From positions 1 to 20,089 of the IMG/VR virus record IMGVR_UViG_3300010299_000087: a stretch of DNA of 20,089 bases. One strand, given 5' to 3'. The position numbers were made by a program, and so were the translations under genes. The number at the start of each line of letters is the position of its first letter. Within the stretch, counting starts at the first letter, position 1. The DNA is from a virus. Of this stretch, positions 1 to 8,288 are shown one piece after another. The notes under the pieces are model-generated. The model searched no databases. It saw only the letters and a program-made list of their open reading frames with translations, and was not told where the DNA came from.

Positions 1-26
1 AGTATTAAAATTAGAATTATTTTCAT
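1..26 (-). CDS. Start of a further gene with hydrophobic N-terminus (cut by left edge)
   Basis: An ATG at 26 overlaps the stop of the 60-aa gene as ATGA, the same coupling used throughout this operon. The eight visible codons read MKIILILI, as expected for a signal peptide or membrane segment. A holin, Rz-like protein or exported lysis protein would fit the place, but too little is visible to choose. There is no strong ribosome binding site. Confidence 0.4.
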
Positions 27-205
27 TCTTCATTTTCTTTCTTAACTTCCTGCACGCAATTGATAGCGTTTAGAATCGGCGCAGTCTTCAAGCTTGCAAT
101 TCTAGCGCGTCCCTGATTGGATTCGCTTCTGATGTAATCTTCAAGCACTTGTGACAACGCTTGCAAATCTTGTTCGCTCAATTCTGGTAATGTAAATTTT
201 TTCAT
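23..205 (-). CDS. Small hypothetical protein
   Basis: A 60-residue protein that I do not recognise. It begins MKKFTLPELSEQDLQALSQV and is probably all helical and soluble, with no signal peptide, cysteine pair or membrane segment; it has one Cys near the end and a charged C-terminus (EVKKENEE). ATG 205 overlaps the upstream stop (ATGA), so it is probably translated by coupling. Its own stop overlaps a further ATG at 26. Its place after the fibre genes is where small virion-accessory or lysis-related genes occur, but nothing specific can be claimed. Confidence 0.6.
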   Translation of the reverse strand: MKKFTLPELSEQDLQALSQVLEDYIRSESNQGRARIASLKTAPILNAINCVQEVKKENEE

Positions 206-507
206 TCTACTGGCTCCTCTACTTGTTCTTCTTCCTCGGCTTGCTCTTCCTCTGCTTCCTCTTCTGGCTGAGGTAAGCTTGCAAGATAAGCGTCAATAAC
301 TTCTTGAGTGTGAACTGCACTACAAATAGCCTGTACTTTTGCACTCTCTTCGCTGTAGTCTTCACCTGGAGAAATAACTTTCCTGCTCAGTACATTGCTA
401 GCTATCACAACGCCGTCATCTTTCACGATTTTTCGGCACCGCACTTGTACGTGTCCTGTCTCTGTTATTTCGATTTGATCTTCAATTTCTTCAATTGTAA
501 TTGCCAT
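202..507 (-). CDS. Small phage protein downstream of tail fibre, with acidic tail
   Basis: A 101-residue protein with ATG at 507 and AGGAG 9 nt upstream. Residues about 10-75 follow a pattern I associate with proteins next to tail-fibre genes: VQVRCRKIVKDDGVVIASNV, then LSRKVISPGEDYS, then a helix ending EVIDAYLASL. The last 25 residues are almost all Glu with a few Pro, Gln and Val, and are likely disordered. The function is unknown. A fibre-assembly or virion-accessory role is suggested by position alone. The stop overlaps the next start as ATGA. Confidence 0.75.
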   Translation of the reverse strand: MAITIEEIEDQIEITETGHVQVRCRKIVKDDGVVIASNVLSRKVISPGEDYSEESAKVQAICSAVHTQEVIDAYLASLPQPEEEAEEEQAEEEEQVEEPVE

Positions 508-519
508 TTTTAGCTCTCC

Positions 520-2133
520 TTAAACTCTGTAAGTTCCTACTATTGTCACATCGTTATTGGCAGTTCCAGTGCCTACATCAGAAACACTAGTTCCTGTGAT
601 ACTTCCTGTGCTTCCTTGATTTTGGTATAAGTAAATAAGTTTAGTATTGTGTACTACTTGAGCCCCTGCCGGAGGATTAGCTGACCAATTTTGTGTTAGA
701 ACAGAAACTGAATAATTCAAATAAATATCAGAATTACAAGTAAATGGCAAACCTCCAATAGCAACATTTCCCGTAGCCGCCCCTGGGCCACTTCCTTTAT
801 TCACAGAGTCTGTCGCTAATCTAATATAAACATGTACAGTATTTCCTATCTTCGTATACCTACCTTTTGTAGAGACAGAATAACCTACGCTGGTGAAATT
901 AGTACCTGTGGTAACCAAAGTTGGCGTAAAAGTCCCTTCCTCATAATCGTCGAGTAGCTCACTCGTACCAGTTCCAGAAGTCGCAGAAAAGTCGATACCT
1001 TTGCCGGATGTGCCTATGACTAAGTTGCCTGTGTTGACTTCTACATTCCCGGAAGAGTCAATCACCATCTTTTCGGAAGAATCACCAGCACTATTCAATG
1101 CTGTTCTAAATACCAAATCTGTACCGATATTAGATGCTTCTGTTCCAGTAGTAGAATATTTTGCAACAATTCCTGCTCTCATCCCAGAACCATGTCCAGC
1201 AGTTTTTCCAAATGAAATTGCACCGATTATATTTCCAAATGTGTATGAACCAGTTGGATTTAACAATTGGAGATTTGAAAATGTATTCAGTACCGTGTTG
1301 TTTGTTGCAACAGTTCTGGAAATTTGCAGTGAAGTGTTTGGCGAACTAGTCCCAATCCCGACATTGCCTCCATTAAAATATGAATTTCCGTAGCTTGAAA
1401 GAAAAACGTTATTTGTTCCAGCATTGTTTGCGACTGTTAAAATACCCCCAAGCGATTGACTCACATAAACAGAAGCTAAAATAGTGTCTGAGGAGTCTGT
1501 TACTGCGAATGCAGTCGAGCTACCAGAAACCTTTTTGACTACAAGAGGTTGAGCTGGCGAACTCGTTCCGATGCCGACTTTGCCGGAAGAATCAATCACT
1601 ATCCGATCATCACCACCAACATCGAACTTGAGTTTGTGGCTGTCGCTTGTGTCGGTGTAGATTCGGGCGCGTTCCACTGACTGATTTTGAAATGCTAAAA
1701 TAGGATCATAGGTAGTTGTTCCAGAATTTCCAACGTCTGCATTTATGGTCCAAGGTGCTAAACTTTGACATGAATAACCAGCAGTGGCCCCCATTGATAT
1801 AAATTCTTGACCTCTCGTCCCTACAGTATTACTCAGAACAGCTCCGTCATTGTGAACAAATAACTGCATGAAATTTACATTTCCCAAATTAGTCCCGTCA
1901 AAAGCCTTGAGAGAGTAATAATTCTGATAGCCGTAAGCAGGTATGCTGGATGTAAAATCAACAGTGCTATCATAAAAAGCTTCAATGAGCCCTGTAGGCT
2001 TATTTGTAAGACTGTGCGGAGAAGCATTCACATGCCAAACCCATGACATCTCAGCTATGTTTCGAATATCTTCTTGAGTATCAGCCGCGCTTGTGCTCAC
2101 GCCTGGTGTTTGAAAATCGTATGTTACTGCCAT
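520..2133 (-). CDS. Tail fibre / receptor-binding protein
   Basis: A 537-residue beta-rich protein directly after the tip gene, probably the receptor-binding fibre. Residues 1-60 (MAVTYDFQTPGVSTSAADTQ) may attach to the tail. Fibre repeats VGIGTSSP occur at residues 186-193 and 258-265, each after a Ser/Gly strand, and a related IDSSGNVEVNTGNLVIGT at about 358-375. These short repeats are typical of trimeric fibre shafts. A C-terminal module (LDDYEEGTFTPTL at 394-406, then GRYTKIGNTVHVYIRLA and IGGLPFTC) is a widespread fibre tip domain of about 140 residues. No intramolecular chaperone with the SDxRxK motif is present. ATG 2133 has GGGA 6 nt upstream. Confidence 0.9.
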   Translation of the reverse strand: MAVTYDFQTPGVSTSAADTQEDIRNIAEMSWVWHVNASPHSLTNKPTGLIEAFYDSTVDFTSSIPAYGYQNYYSLKAFDGTNLGNVNFMQLFVHNDGAVLSNTVGTRGQEFISMGATAGYSCQSLAPWTINADVGNSGTTTYDPILAFQNQSVERARIYTDTSDSHKLKFDVGGDDRIVIDSSGKVGIGTSSPAQPLVVKKVSGSSTAFAVTDSSDTILASVYVSQSLGGILTVANNAGTNNVFLSSYGNSYFNGGNVGIGTSSPNTSLQISRTVATNNTVLNTFSNLQLLNPTGSYTFGNIIGAISFGKTAGHGSGMRAGIVAKYSTTGTEASNIGTDLVFRTALNSAGDSSEKMVIDSSGNVEVNTGNLVIGTSGKGIDFSATSGTGTSELLDDYEEGTFTPTLVTTGTNFTSVGYSVSTKGRYTKIGNTVHVYIRLATDSVNKGSGPGAATGNVAIGGLPFTCNSDIYLNYSVSVLTQNWSANPPAGAQVVHNTKLIYLYQNQGSTGSITGTSVSDVGTGTANNDVTIVGTYRV

Positions 2134-2142
2134 ATCTTTCCC

Positions 2143-5100
2143 TTAATATCCAATGATAACATAGCTAAAAGTTTCGCCTACCTGTCCAACTCCGCTTGTG
2201 TTTATCACGTAAGCGTCAAAGCTTGTCGGCTCGTTTGTCAAATCCGCATACCCAATCAACGGAGTAGCCCCACCACTCGAAGGAGTTACAATCACAGAAG
2301 CGAATACATTATAACTTAAAATTGGTGTTACTGTAACGCTTCCACCTGCCCCCGTTGTGCCTGTTCCCGTCTCTTGGATCGGCTTCGCGTTAACAGTGAT
2401 TGTAACGCTGTTCAATCTAGCAATCGTCGTACCGTCTCCGCTATACTGAAAAAGCACTTTCACATATCTAAAGCCTGTCACGACCAATTGCAAATCAACA
2501 GGATTTACATAGTCTGTATAGCTTACACCGTCTTTACTTACACTGATTGTAACATCAGTAGTCAAAGTGCCTTCAATCGCCGTTTGGGACTGCGTTACTG
2601 TTATCTTACCGTTTCCAAGTTGAACGCCTAAATCAATCACTCTTTCGTAACTGCTTCCGCTTGTGCTGGTCGGCTGAACAAAATACGTATACCCTGCGTC
2701 AATTTGATCCTGAACGCTCGTCCAACTGTTATTGCTATGCACCGTCTGCCATGCGGTCGTTGAAATCAACGGATAAACACCGCTCAATTCATAGCTCAAC
2801 CCTGTAGCAGTTCCGGCGGTAAAATCTGTATCGGTAGTAGTGCTTTGCAAAATAAAGTTAATAGAGTCATCGACTTCAAGTTCAATGCTCGCTGGAGTTG
2901 CAGACTCATTCCCACCAAAGCAAACCGCGCTGATATAGTATTTATAAGTCCCTGCGCTCGCTTCTTGATACGCATAAGTGGTTGTCTCACTCTCAGCAAT
3001 CAAAGTCGCGTTTGAGAAAGTTTCAGAACTCAAAGAGCGGTATATTTTGTAATATCGCACTCCGTGTTCTTGACGAGGAGAAGAGAAAGCAGGGCTTGTC
3101 CAACTTAACAACGCCGTCCCCTGCCTACTTTGACCGCTCAAATTTTGAGGTGTTCCAGGAGCGTTTATTGTGATTGTGACAGTGTCCTCTGTTGTTGAAT
3201 AATTTCCAGAAGTGTCTATAGCTTTGATCATATAGACATAAGATCCTGCTGTGAGCGCATCAATTGTAAAGGTTGTCCCATCGACAACATCAACAACACT
3301 TCCAGAAGCCCATGACGCCCCGACTCTTATTTCATATTTCCAAAGATCGGGAACTGTAACTTTACCCCAAGAAAGAAGAACATTTGTATCTTGAACTGTA
3401 CTCGTTAAATTGCTCACGTCTGGAGGTGGATTTGTTTTTCCTTGGACTGTGTGATTTGAAAGCGCAACCCATGCAGAAGTTTGCCCCTCTTTGGAAATAT
3501 GCCTAATCTGAAGTGCATATTCTTGTAAATCCTCAAGACCAGTCAGCTTAATCTGGGACTCTTCCGCAGGAACTGGTGCAATCATTTTCCAAGGGCCATC
3601 CGTGTCACCAGAGAGTTTGAATCTTGCTTGAAGATATGTTGCAGGTGCATACCTGCTTGAGCTGTAATTTGTTGTTATCAATATTCCTGAAACCAAAGAT
3701 CCGTCAGCGTCACGTTCTAGAACAAATTCATCTGAGCGTACATCTTTCACAACAGGCACAGGTGGAACTTTTCGAAAAACTTCAGGAGGAATCGTTATTG
3801 ATGAGGTGTACGTAGGTATCGCCTCACCATCAACAACAGAGTCAATATCAAAAGCTGGAACAGCCTGAATCTCTGCAATAAAATCTCCAGGCTCGTAAGT
3901 TATTTCTCTAATGACTACGTCCTGAACTTCTGAGTTTTCTTCACCAATCAAAACAAGATCACCTGCACCATAAGCACCAATTGAATCGGCTGGAGTCGTG
4001 ATTGTAAACAGAGTATTCTCATCTGTGCTTGCAACTGTCACAACTCGCTCAACAGTTGAACCGTCAGACTTTCTTACTCTCATTGTGTAATTAGTTGCTG
4101 TTGCTGTTGAGATCCCTCGATCAATCGTTACAGTGTCGATATAAGTCCCGTTATTTGTAACACTTGAAATTCTTGCAGATCCAAGCCCGATCAATGACGA
4201 GTCATGTTGAATCCCAACAAGATCACCTCTAGTGCAAACTAAATGATCAAGCTGTGATTTCCATTTGAAAATCTCAGGACGATTCAATCCAACTGCAAAA
4301 TGATAACGAGCAAGACGAAAAGCATGGTCAGAAGTAGTGACCCCAGGCAATTCAAGATCTTCAAACTTCGTTGCCGCTGTGTTTCCCGAACTACCATCAG
4401 CGTTATAGCCATCTCTGTAAACAATTCTCACCTCTTCCTGATATGGCTCAGAAGCCTCTGAATTTTTAAATCTGACTCTGAATGCGTGCGGTATCTCTTG
4501 ATAATTATAAACCGCTTCAAATGAATCTTTCACAATGTTTCTAGGGCCGAAAATTTGAACATAGGTGCTCTGTGTCTGATCTTCAATGACAGAGTATTTC
4601 CCGTCTTTCCAATACTTTGAAGCTCTTCCAACAGAGGCTATCATATCAAGCAAGTCACCTCTTACCATTTGCTCTTCAAGTACATAATCAAAGTATCTTG
4701 ATGCTGTGTTGTTTCTTCCGGCCCATGCCAAAAGTCCTGCATCGTCAACTCTTGTCGTTGCCAGCAGTGACTTTGCCGCTTGAGAAAATAGGACATTTGC
4801 AAATGCCCAAGCTGGATCTCTTGTTATTTGCTTTGTCCATGCACTGCCTGTATAAACAGGCTGTTTTGCTTCAACAATACAACTCAAGTTATCAATCACA
4901 CCGTTGAGCTGATTTGATGCTTTAATTCTCATGCAAATTGTCTTTGCGTACCGATCAACAACAGCGTCACCTGTTCTTATAGACCTGAGAGCAGTCCAAG
5001 TCGCAGAATCGCTGATATTCGAACTGGAATTGTCTGCTGTTGTTCGCCTGATTCTTACGTCATACTGATTCGCAGGTAGGCCCTCAACCCTGTATGATTT

Positions 5101-7062
5101 TCTGACAGTGCTTGTCGAAGCACCTGTGATGGTTCTCGATACTTTCCCACTTGATAAGACATTACCTACTACACCGCCGGATCTCTCGCCACCAATGATA
5201 TACAAATTGCCTTCAACAATTGCGCTTTGATGCCCTCGGACAGGATCAGACAAATCCGTTGAAAATGGTGATATAGGTGTTTTTCCAGAATAATAATAGT
5301 TGGTCGTACTGGAATAAACTTTTCCACTGAAGTTTGAACCGTTTGTTGTGCCACCACTAACCCAAGTTTCGTTATTATACCTAATCGCATCGAGATACCA
5401 ACCTAGCGCATAAGTACCATCAAGCTTTCGAAAAGAATAGTATTTACCGCTTCCAAAAATACTTGTCGTATTATAATAACCTGCTTGAATGCTAAATATA
5501 TTTTGATTAGGTGAAGTGCCGTTTGTTGTTCCACCAAAAATTAGAAGCTGATTATTCCCTTGGATAATTTGATGACCATACAAATTAACTAAAATACTGC
5601 CTGGATCTTGAATTGTTTCAGTTGTCCAAGAGTTCCCAGATATGTCATAGATGTATAATGTTTTTGTCGCAGAACCAGAACTGTTCAGCCCACCAAAAAC
5701 GCAAATCTGCCCAGCGACATTTGGGAAAACACCACAAGCCATGTCAGATCTTGCCTCTGGCATTGCAGTCAGACTGCTCCAGGTATTAGTTGCAGTGTTG
5801 TAAACCTCGCAACTACTAAGTGTTGTTCCTGCTCCTGATTTTCCACCGAACACATAGATGAGATTTCCAAGTGCAACACTTGCATGATGCGCTCTTGCAG
5901 TGCTCATGTTCGCTTTATTGGTCCAGTTACCTGTCGACTTGTCATACTCTTCAGAAGTGTTTAAATAATTTCCCCCTGAATCAATACCACCACAAGCAAA
6001 AATCTTTGTAGTCCCGTAACTATCAGCTCTAAAGTAACTCCTTTCAATATTCAAGGAGTTCTCTACTGTCTCTTCTAAATCGTCCGCTCCAAATGGATAC
6101 CAAACGCTACCTGAAGTCGGCTTGTACTCAATCTCAAAGTCAACGCTGACAGCTTCCTTTGCTCCAGTTGAAGTGTTAAAACTCACAAGAGATGGAAAGC
6201 TGATATCAACAATCATTCCAGTCGTGTTTGTTGTTGTGGTGTTGGTCCTGTAGCCATCAGATTCATTCAAGCTTTGATTGACTGTTGCTTCGTTGATGTT
6301 TGGAAACCATTTTGACTTTTCGTCAGAAGTCATATCAGCAAATCTAGTGGTGTAATCAATTTCGATATCTTCATAAGTGCTTAAAGCATTTTCGCCTATC
6401 TTGATGTCAGATATTTCTAGGTCACCTGGATCTTCTTCAAATCCAACACAAAAAATCATTCTCAGGTATTGCTCATTGTTCTCAAGTTCTGTGTAAGGAA
6501 CTGCCGCCAACGGTGGATACATTTTCACTTTCCCGAAAATGAAAGGAACCGTACCATAAGGAACAAGACGGTTTTGAACTCCTGTAATGCTTTGCATTGG
6601 TGCGTCAGAGCTAAAACCTGTGTTTTCTTGTGCTCTTTGTCTGGGAGGTGGAACAATTGCATTCATTACAAGAGAAGCACCATAACCGACAATCGCAGAT
6701 CCAACGCCAGCGGCCCATGATGCGCCAGTGCCGAAAAGCTTTGCGCCTACCTTAGCACCAAAAGCATTTGTTGCGGCCATGACAGCAATTTGAGCGATGA
6801 TCCTTAAAGGATTCTTGTCATCACCCCCAGACTGAGGAACTACTCCAACAGTCACATATGTGTCAGATCTTGGAGTAACTAGGTGCCAATGTTGAGGCTT
6901 AATATGAGTATCATTGATGCAGACATATGCTTGAGCGTATTCAGGGACTTCTCCAAGGTGGAAATCAAGTATCTCTTTGAGTGTTCTGCCTGATTCAATC
7001 TCAAGACATTTTTTTGCAGTTGAGAAAGCTTTTGGAGTGATTATTAAGTCAAGCTTCCCCAT
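2143..7062 (-). CDS. Tail-tip host-specificity protein, gpI-gpJ (TipJ-type) fusion with internal Kelch propeller
   Basis: A 1639-residue tip protein that forms the tail's central fibre hub. Residues 1-85 are a gpI-like beta-grasp domain (LKEILDFHLGEVPEYAQAYV). Residues about 86-140 are hydrophobic and Gly/Ala-rich, as in lambda gpI/gpJ. Residues about 155-335 start the gpJ core. Residues about 340-640 are a Kelch propeller insert. The core resumes with GLPANQYDVRIRRTT (about 662-676) and the phage tail 3-like region WAFANVLF..FDYVLEEQMVRG (about 752-812). Three FN3-like modules follow (about 1100-1210, 1213-1300 and 1302-1397), then a beta-rich C-terminus likely to face the host. I chose ATG 7062 (AAGGGG upstream) over the TTG at 7107, which has no ribosome binding site. 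Lambda gpJ has 1132 residues, so this is clearly enlarged. Confidence 0.93.
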   Translation of the reverse strand: MGKLDLIITPKAFSTAKKCLEIESGRTLKEILDFHLGEVPEYAQAYVCINDTHIKPQHWHLVTPRSDTYVTVGVVPQSGGDDKNPLRIIAQIAVMAATNAFGAKVGAKLFGTGASWAAGVGSAIVGYGASLVMNAIVPPPRQRAQENTGFSSDAPMQSITGVQNRLVPYGTVPFIFGKVKMYPPLAAVPYTELENNEQYLRMIFCVGFEEDPGDLEISDIKIGENALSTYEDIEIDYTTRFADMTSDEKSKWFPNINEATVNQSLNESDGYRTNTTTTNTTGMIVDISFPSLVSFNTSTGAKEAVSVDFEIEYKPTSGSVWYPFGADDLEETVENSLNIERSYFRADSYGTTKIFACGGIDSGGNYLNTSEEYDKSTGNWTNKANMSTARAHHASVALGNLIYVFGGKSGAGTTLSSCEVYNTATNTWSSLTAMPEARSDMACGVFPNVAGQICVFGGLNSSGSATKTLYIYDISGNSWTTETIQDPGSILVNLYGHQIIQGNNQLLIFGGTTNGTSPNQNIFSIQAGYYNTTSIFGSGKYYSFRKLDGTYALGWYLDAIRYNNETWVSGGTTNGSNFSGKVYSSTTNYYYSGKTPISPFSTDLSDPVRGHQSAIVEGNLYIIGGERSGGVVGNVLSSGKVSRTITGASTSTVRKSYRVEGLPANQYDVRIRRTTADNSSSNISDSATWTALRSIRTGDAVVDRYAKTICMRIKASNQLNGVIDNLSCIVEAKQPVYTGSAWTKQITRDPAWAFANVLFSQAAKSLLATTRVDDAGLLAWAGRNNTASRYFDYVLEEQMVRGDLLDMIASVGRASKYWKDGKYSVIEDQTQSTYVQIFGPRNIVKDSFEAVYNYQEIPHAFRVRFKNSEASEPYQEEVRIVYRDGYNADGSSGNTAATKFEDLELPGVTTSDHAFRLARYHFAVGLNRPEIFKWKSQLDHLVCTRGDLVGIQHDSSLIGLGSARISSVTNNGTYIDTVTIDRGISTATATNYTMRVRKSDGSTVERVVTVASTDENTLFTITTPADSIGAYGAGDLVLIGEENSEVQDVVIREITYEPGDFIAEIQAVPAFDIDSVVDGEAIPTYTSSITIPPEVFRKVPPVPVVKDVRSDEFVLERDADGSLVSGILITTNYSSSRYAPATYLQARFKLSGDTDGPWKMIAPVPAEESQIKLTGLEDLQEYALQIRHISKEGQTSAWVALSNHTVQGKTNPPPDVSNLTSTVQDTNVLLSWGKVTVPDLWKYEIRVGASWASGSVVDVVDGTTFTIDALTAGSYVYMIKAIDTSGNYSTTEDTVTITINAPGTPQNLSGQSRQGTALLSWTSPAFSSPRQEHGVRYYKIYRSLSSETFSNATLIAESETTTYAYQEASAGTYKYYISAVCFGGNESATPASIELEVDDSINFILQSTTTDTDFTAGTATGLSYELSGVYPLISTTAWQTVHSNNSWTSVQDQIDAGYTYFVQPTSTSGSSYERVIDLGVQLGNGKITVTQSQTAIEGTLTTDVTISVSKDGVSYTDYVNPVDLQLVVTGFRYVKVLFQYSGDGTTIARLNSVTITVNAKPIQETGTGTTGAGGSVTVTPILSYNVFASVIVTPSSGGATPLIGYADLTNEPTSFDAYVINTSGVGQVGETFSYVIIGY
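2872..3426 (-). other. Tandem FN3 domains of the tip protein
   Basis: Two clear fibronectin type III modules. The first has VSNLTSTVQDTNVLLSWGKV, KYEIRV and SYVYMIKAIDTSGNYS. The second has TPQNLSGQSRQGTALLSWTS, YYKIYRS and TYKYYISAVCFGGNES. Tip proteins of the gpJ type often carry FN3 domains in this place, probably as spacers or for weak sugar binding. A more divergent third copy precedes them. Confidence 0.85.
5146..6045 (-). repeat. Six Kelch-type repeats (beta-propeller domain) inside the tip protein
   Basis: Double-glycine strands occur at residues 358-359 (FACGG), 406-407 (VFGG), 457-458 (VFGG), 510-511 (IFGG), 570-571 (VSGG) and 624-625 (IIGG), with spacings of 48, 51, 53, 60 and 54. 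The first three are followed by the Kelch Tyr-x6-Trp pattern: YDKSTGNW, YNTATNTW and YDISGNSW. The repeats are divergent at protein level, so this is an old fold and not a recent nucleotide expansion. Six GG motifs suggest six blades. Confidence 0.88.
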
Positions 7063-7444
7063 ATCTGTAAAACCCCTTAAATCGTTTTTCCCACAACTTA
7101 GAATCAAGCCTTTCTATGCAAGAGTCTGCACCTCTTATCGCATGTAGAAAGCAACCATCTCCAATATATACACCCAAGTGTATTGGAAGCCCTTTTAAAT
7201 TGAAAAGGCAACAATCACCGTAACTGCCTATTTTAACATCAGACCACTCAGGAATACAGTCATTAACAACTTGTGAGACTTCTTTCCCGTCCTTAGTCGA
7301 TGCGTAGTTATCTAAAAGAATCGGCAAAGTCGTATCAAATTGCTCTGCATAAAAGAGTCTGACAAGTCCATAGCAGTCAAGTCCTTTTCTATCTCTTCCG
7401 AGTTCTTTGAATGGGATTCCTATATAGCTATTCAGTCCAAACAT
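7049..7444 (-). CDS. Tail-associated NlpC/P60 cell-wall peptidase (gpK-like)
   Basis: Cysteine peptidase at the tail tip that is thought to cut peptide cross-links in peptidoglycan during entry or to process tip proteins. The catalytic triad is visible: Cys24 in KGLDCYGLVRL, His89 in LPIHLGVYIG and His101 in CFLHAIRG. The protein has 131 residues, the size of the bare NlpC/P60 domain; the Mov34/JAB-like N-terminal domain of lambda gpK is absent. The first residues, SYIGIPFKELGRDRKGLDC, are typical of phage versions. ATG 7444 overlaps the upstream stop. The 3' end overlaps the tip protein start by 14 nt. Confidence 0.93.
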   Translation of the reverse strand: MFGLNSYIGIPFKELGRDRKGLDCYGLVRLFYAEQFDTTLPILLDNYASTKDGKEVSQVVNDCIPEWSDVKIGSYGDCCLFNLKGLPIHLGVYIGDGCFLHAIRGADSCIERLDSKLWEKRFKGFYRYGEA

Positions 7445-7920
7445 TAAAAGATGCCAGGATACAAATCAGGAGTGAACTTTCTTTGTGGGAATCCTTCGCT
7501 TAAAATGTCTTCATAAGACAAAACACCAGAAACGATAAATCTGTTATAGCTTGCAGACTTTAGCTTGAAATCAAAAGAAGCCTCAACAGTATCAGGAGTC
7601 GATGCAAGTACAAGACTCAAAGTTACATCTGGATAGTCACCCCCAGCAGTTATTGAACGCACAGCTTGAACAAGTTGACGATCAACATTGTCAATTGTGA
7701 GGGTTACTCTTGGTATTGATTTTTCAGTGTCGTTTGGGATTGCTATGTTAAAAGGAAAAGCATTGTAAGTGTTTGAATTGCTTGTGATGTTTTCACCATT
7801 ATCTGCAAACCTTAAAGTGGTTATATCCGCGTGTGATATTTCAATTAGAGGAATCAGAGGATCATTTGAATTCTGTCCATTTATTTGAGCTTTTAAAGTT
7901 GTCGAAAGTGAGCGACTCAA
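7444..7920 (-). CDS. DUF1833-family tail protein
   Basis: A 158-residue protein with DUF1833 landmarks: PLIPLIEISHADITTLRFAD near residues 21-40, SNTYNAFPFNIAIPND, RVTLTIDNVDRQLVQAVRSI, and the terminal EGFPQRKFTPDLYPGIF. It occupies the slot of lambda gpL, between gpM and gpK, and probably helps assemble the tip hub. It has no cysteine, so it cannot carry the iron-sulphur cluster described for gpL. The start is a TTG at 7920, supported by GAGGTG 5 nt upstream and a TTGA overlap with the upstream stop. The stop overlaps the peptidase ATG as TAATG. Confidence 0.87.
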   Translation of the reverse strand: MSRSLSTTLKAQINGQNSNDPLIPLIEISHADITTLRFADNGENITSNSNTYNAFPFNIAIPNDTEKSIPRVTLTIDNVDRQLVQAVRSITAGGDYPDVTLSLVLASTPDTVEASFDFKLKSASYNRFIVSGVLSYEDILSEGFPQRKFTPDLYPGIF

Positions 7921-8288
7921 GGCAACACCTCAAAAATGACATCGCAGTGAAAATACTTCGTAGTGCCATCTCCACCGATAAAAGTATACTTTGGTTTTCC
8001 TTCTGGAATCATATATGCAACAGTGATTGATGAGTTGGTTATTGGATCTGTAAAAGTGAATGAATCCGCACCACCGTTCACAGTAGTCTGAAAAAAAGTG
8101 TCATGAGTTGCCTTCTGTGTATCAGTCATAAAAAATCGCATCTGGATTGGATAGCTGTTTGCAGTTGTATACTTTCTGCGCTTCGGTGCTCCATCGTCCA
8201 TTTGAGTTGAAACAACCAAATCGGGGGATGTCTCCTGGTATCCTTGATAGATAGGTTCTTGTGGAAGTGATCCGGGCCATGTTGCCAT
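7917..8288 (-). CDS. Minor tail protein (distal tail, gpM-position)
   Basis: A 123-residue protein directly after the tape measure gene. It starts MATWPGSLPQEPIYQGYQET and has a central PKRRKYTTANSYPIQMRFFM, then TQKATHDTFFQTTVNGGADSFTFTDP. The layout (two-strand N-terminus, basic RRKYT turn, helix with a conserved Phe, Gly-rich turn, FTFTDP) is like the small tail proteins that form the tube's distal ring in lambda (gpM) and related phages. I assign it by pattern and position, not by a named domain. It has AGAGG about 7 nt upstream and is coupled to the tape measure stop. Confidence 0.75.
   Translation of the reverse strand: MATWPGSLPQEPIYQGYQETSPDLVVSTQMDDGAPKRRKYTTANSYPIQMRFFMTDTQKATHDTFFQTTVNGGADSFTFTDPITNSSITVAYMIPEGKPKYTFIGGDGTTKYFHCDVIFEVLP

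Noticed and set aside
1001-1393. A 130-aa plus-strand reading frame inside the tail-fibre gene.
   Set aside because: It lies antisense to a well-supported fibre gene, has no family pattern and mirrors the fibre's Ser/Gly codon use. The same holds for the other plus-strand frames in the window, such as 304-513, 9717-10004, 12568-12846 and 14365-14631.
5146-6045. A foreign gene or mobile element interrupting the tip gene.
   Set aside because: The reading frame is continuous on both sides, no inverted or direct repeats flank it, and the content is a Kelch fold; it is a domain insertion, not a disruption.
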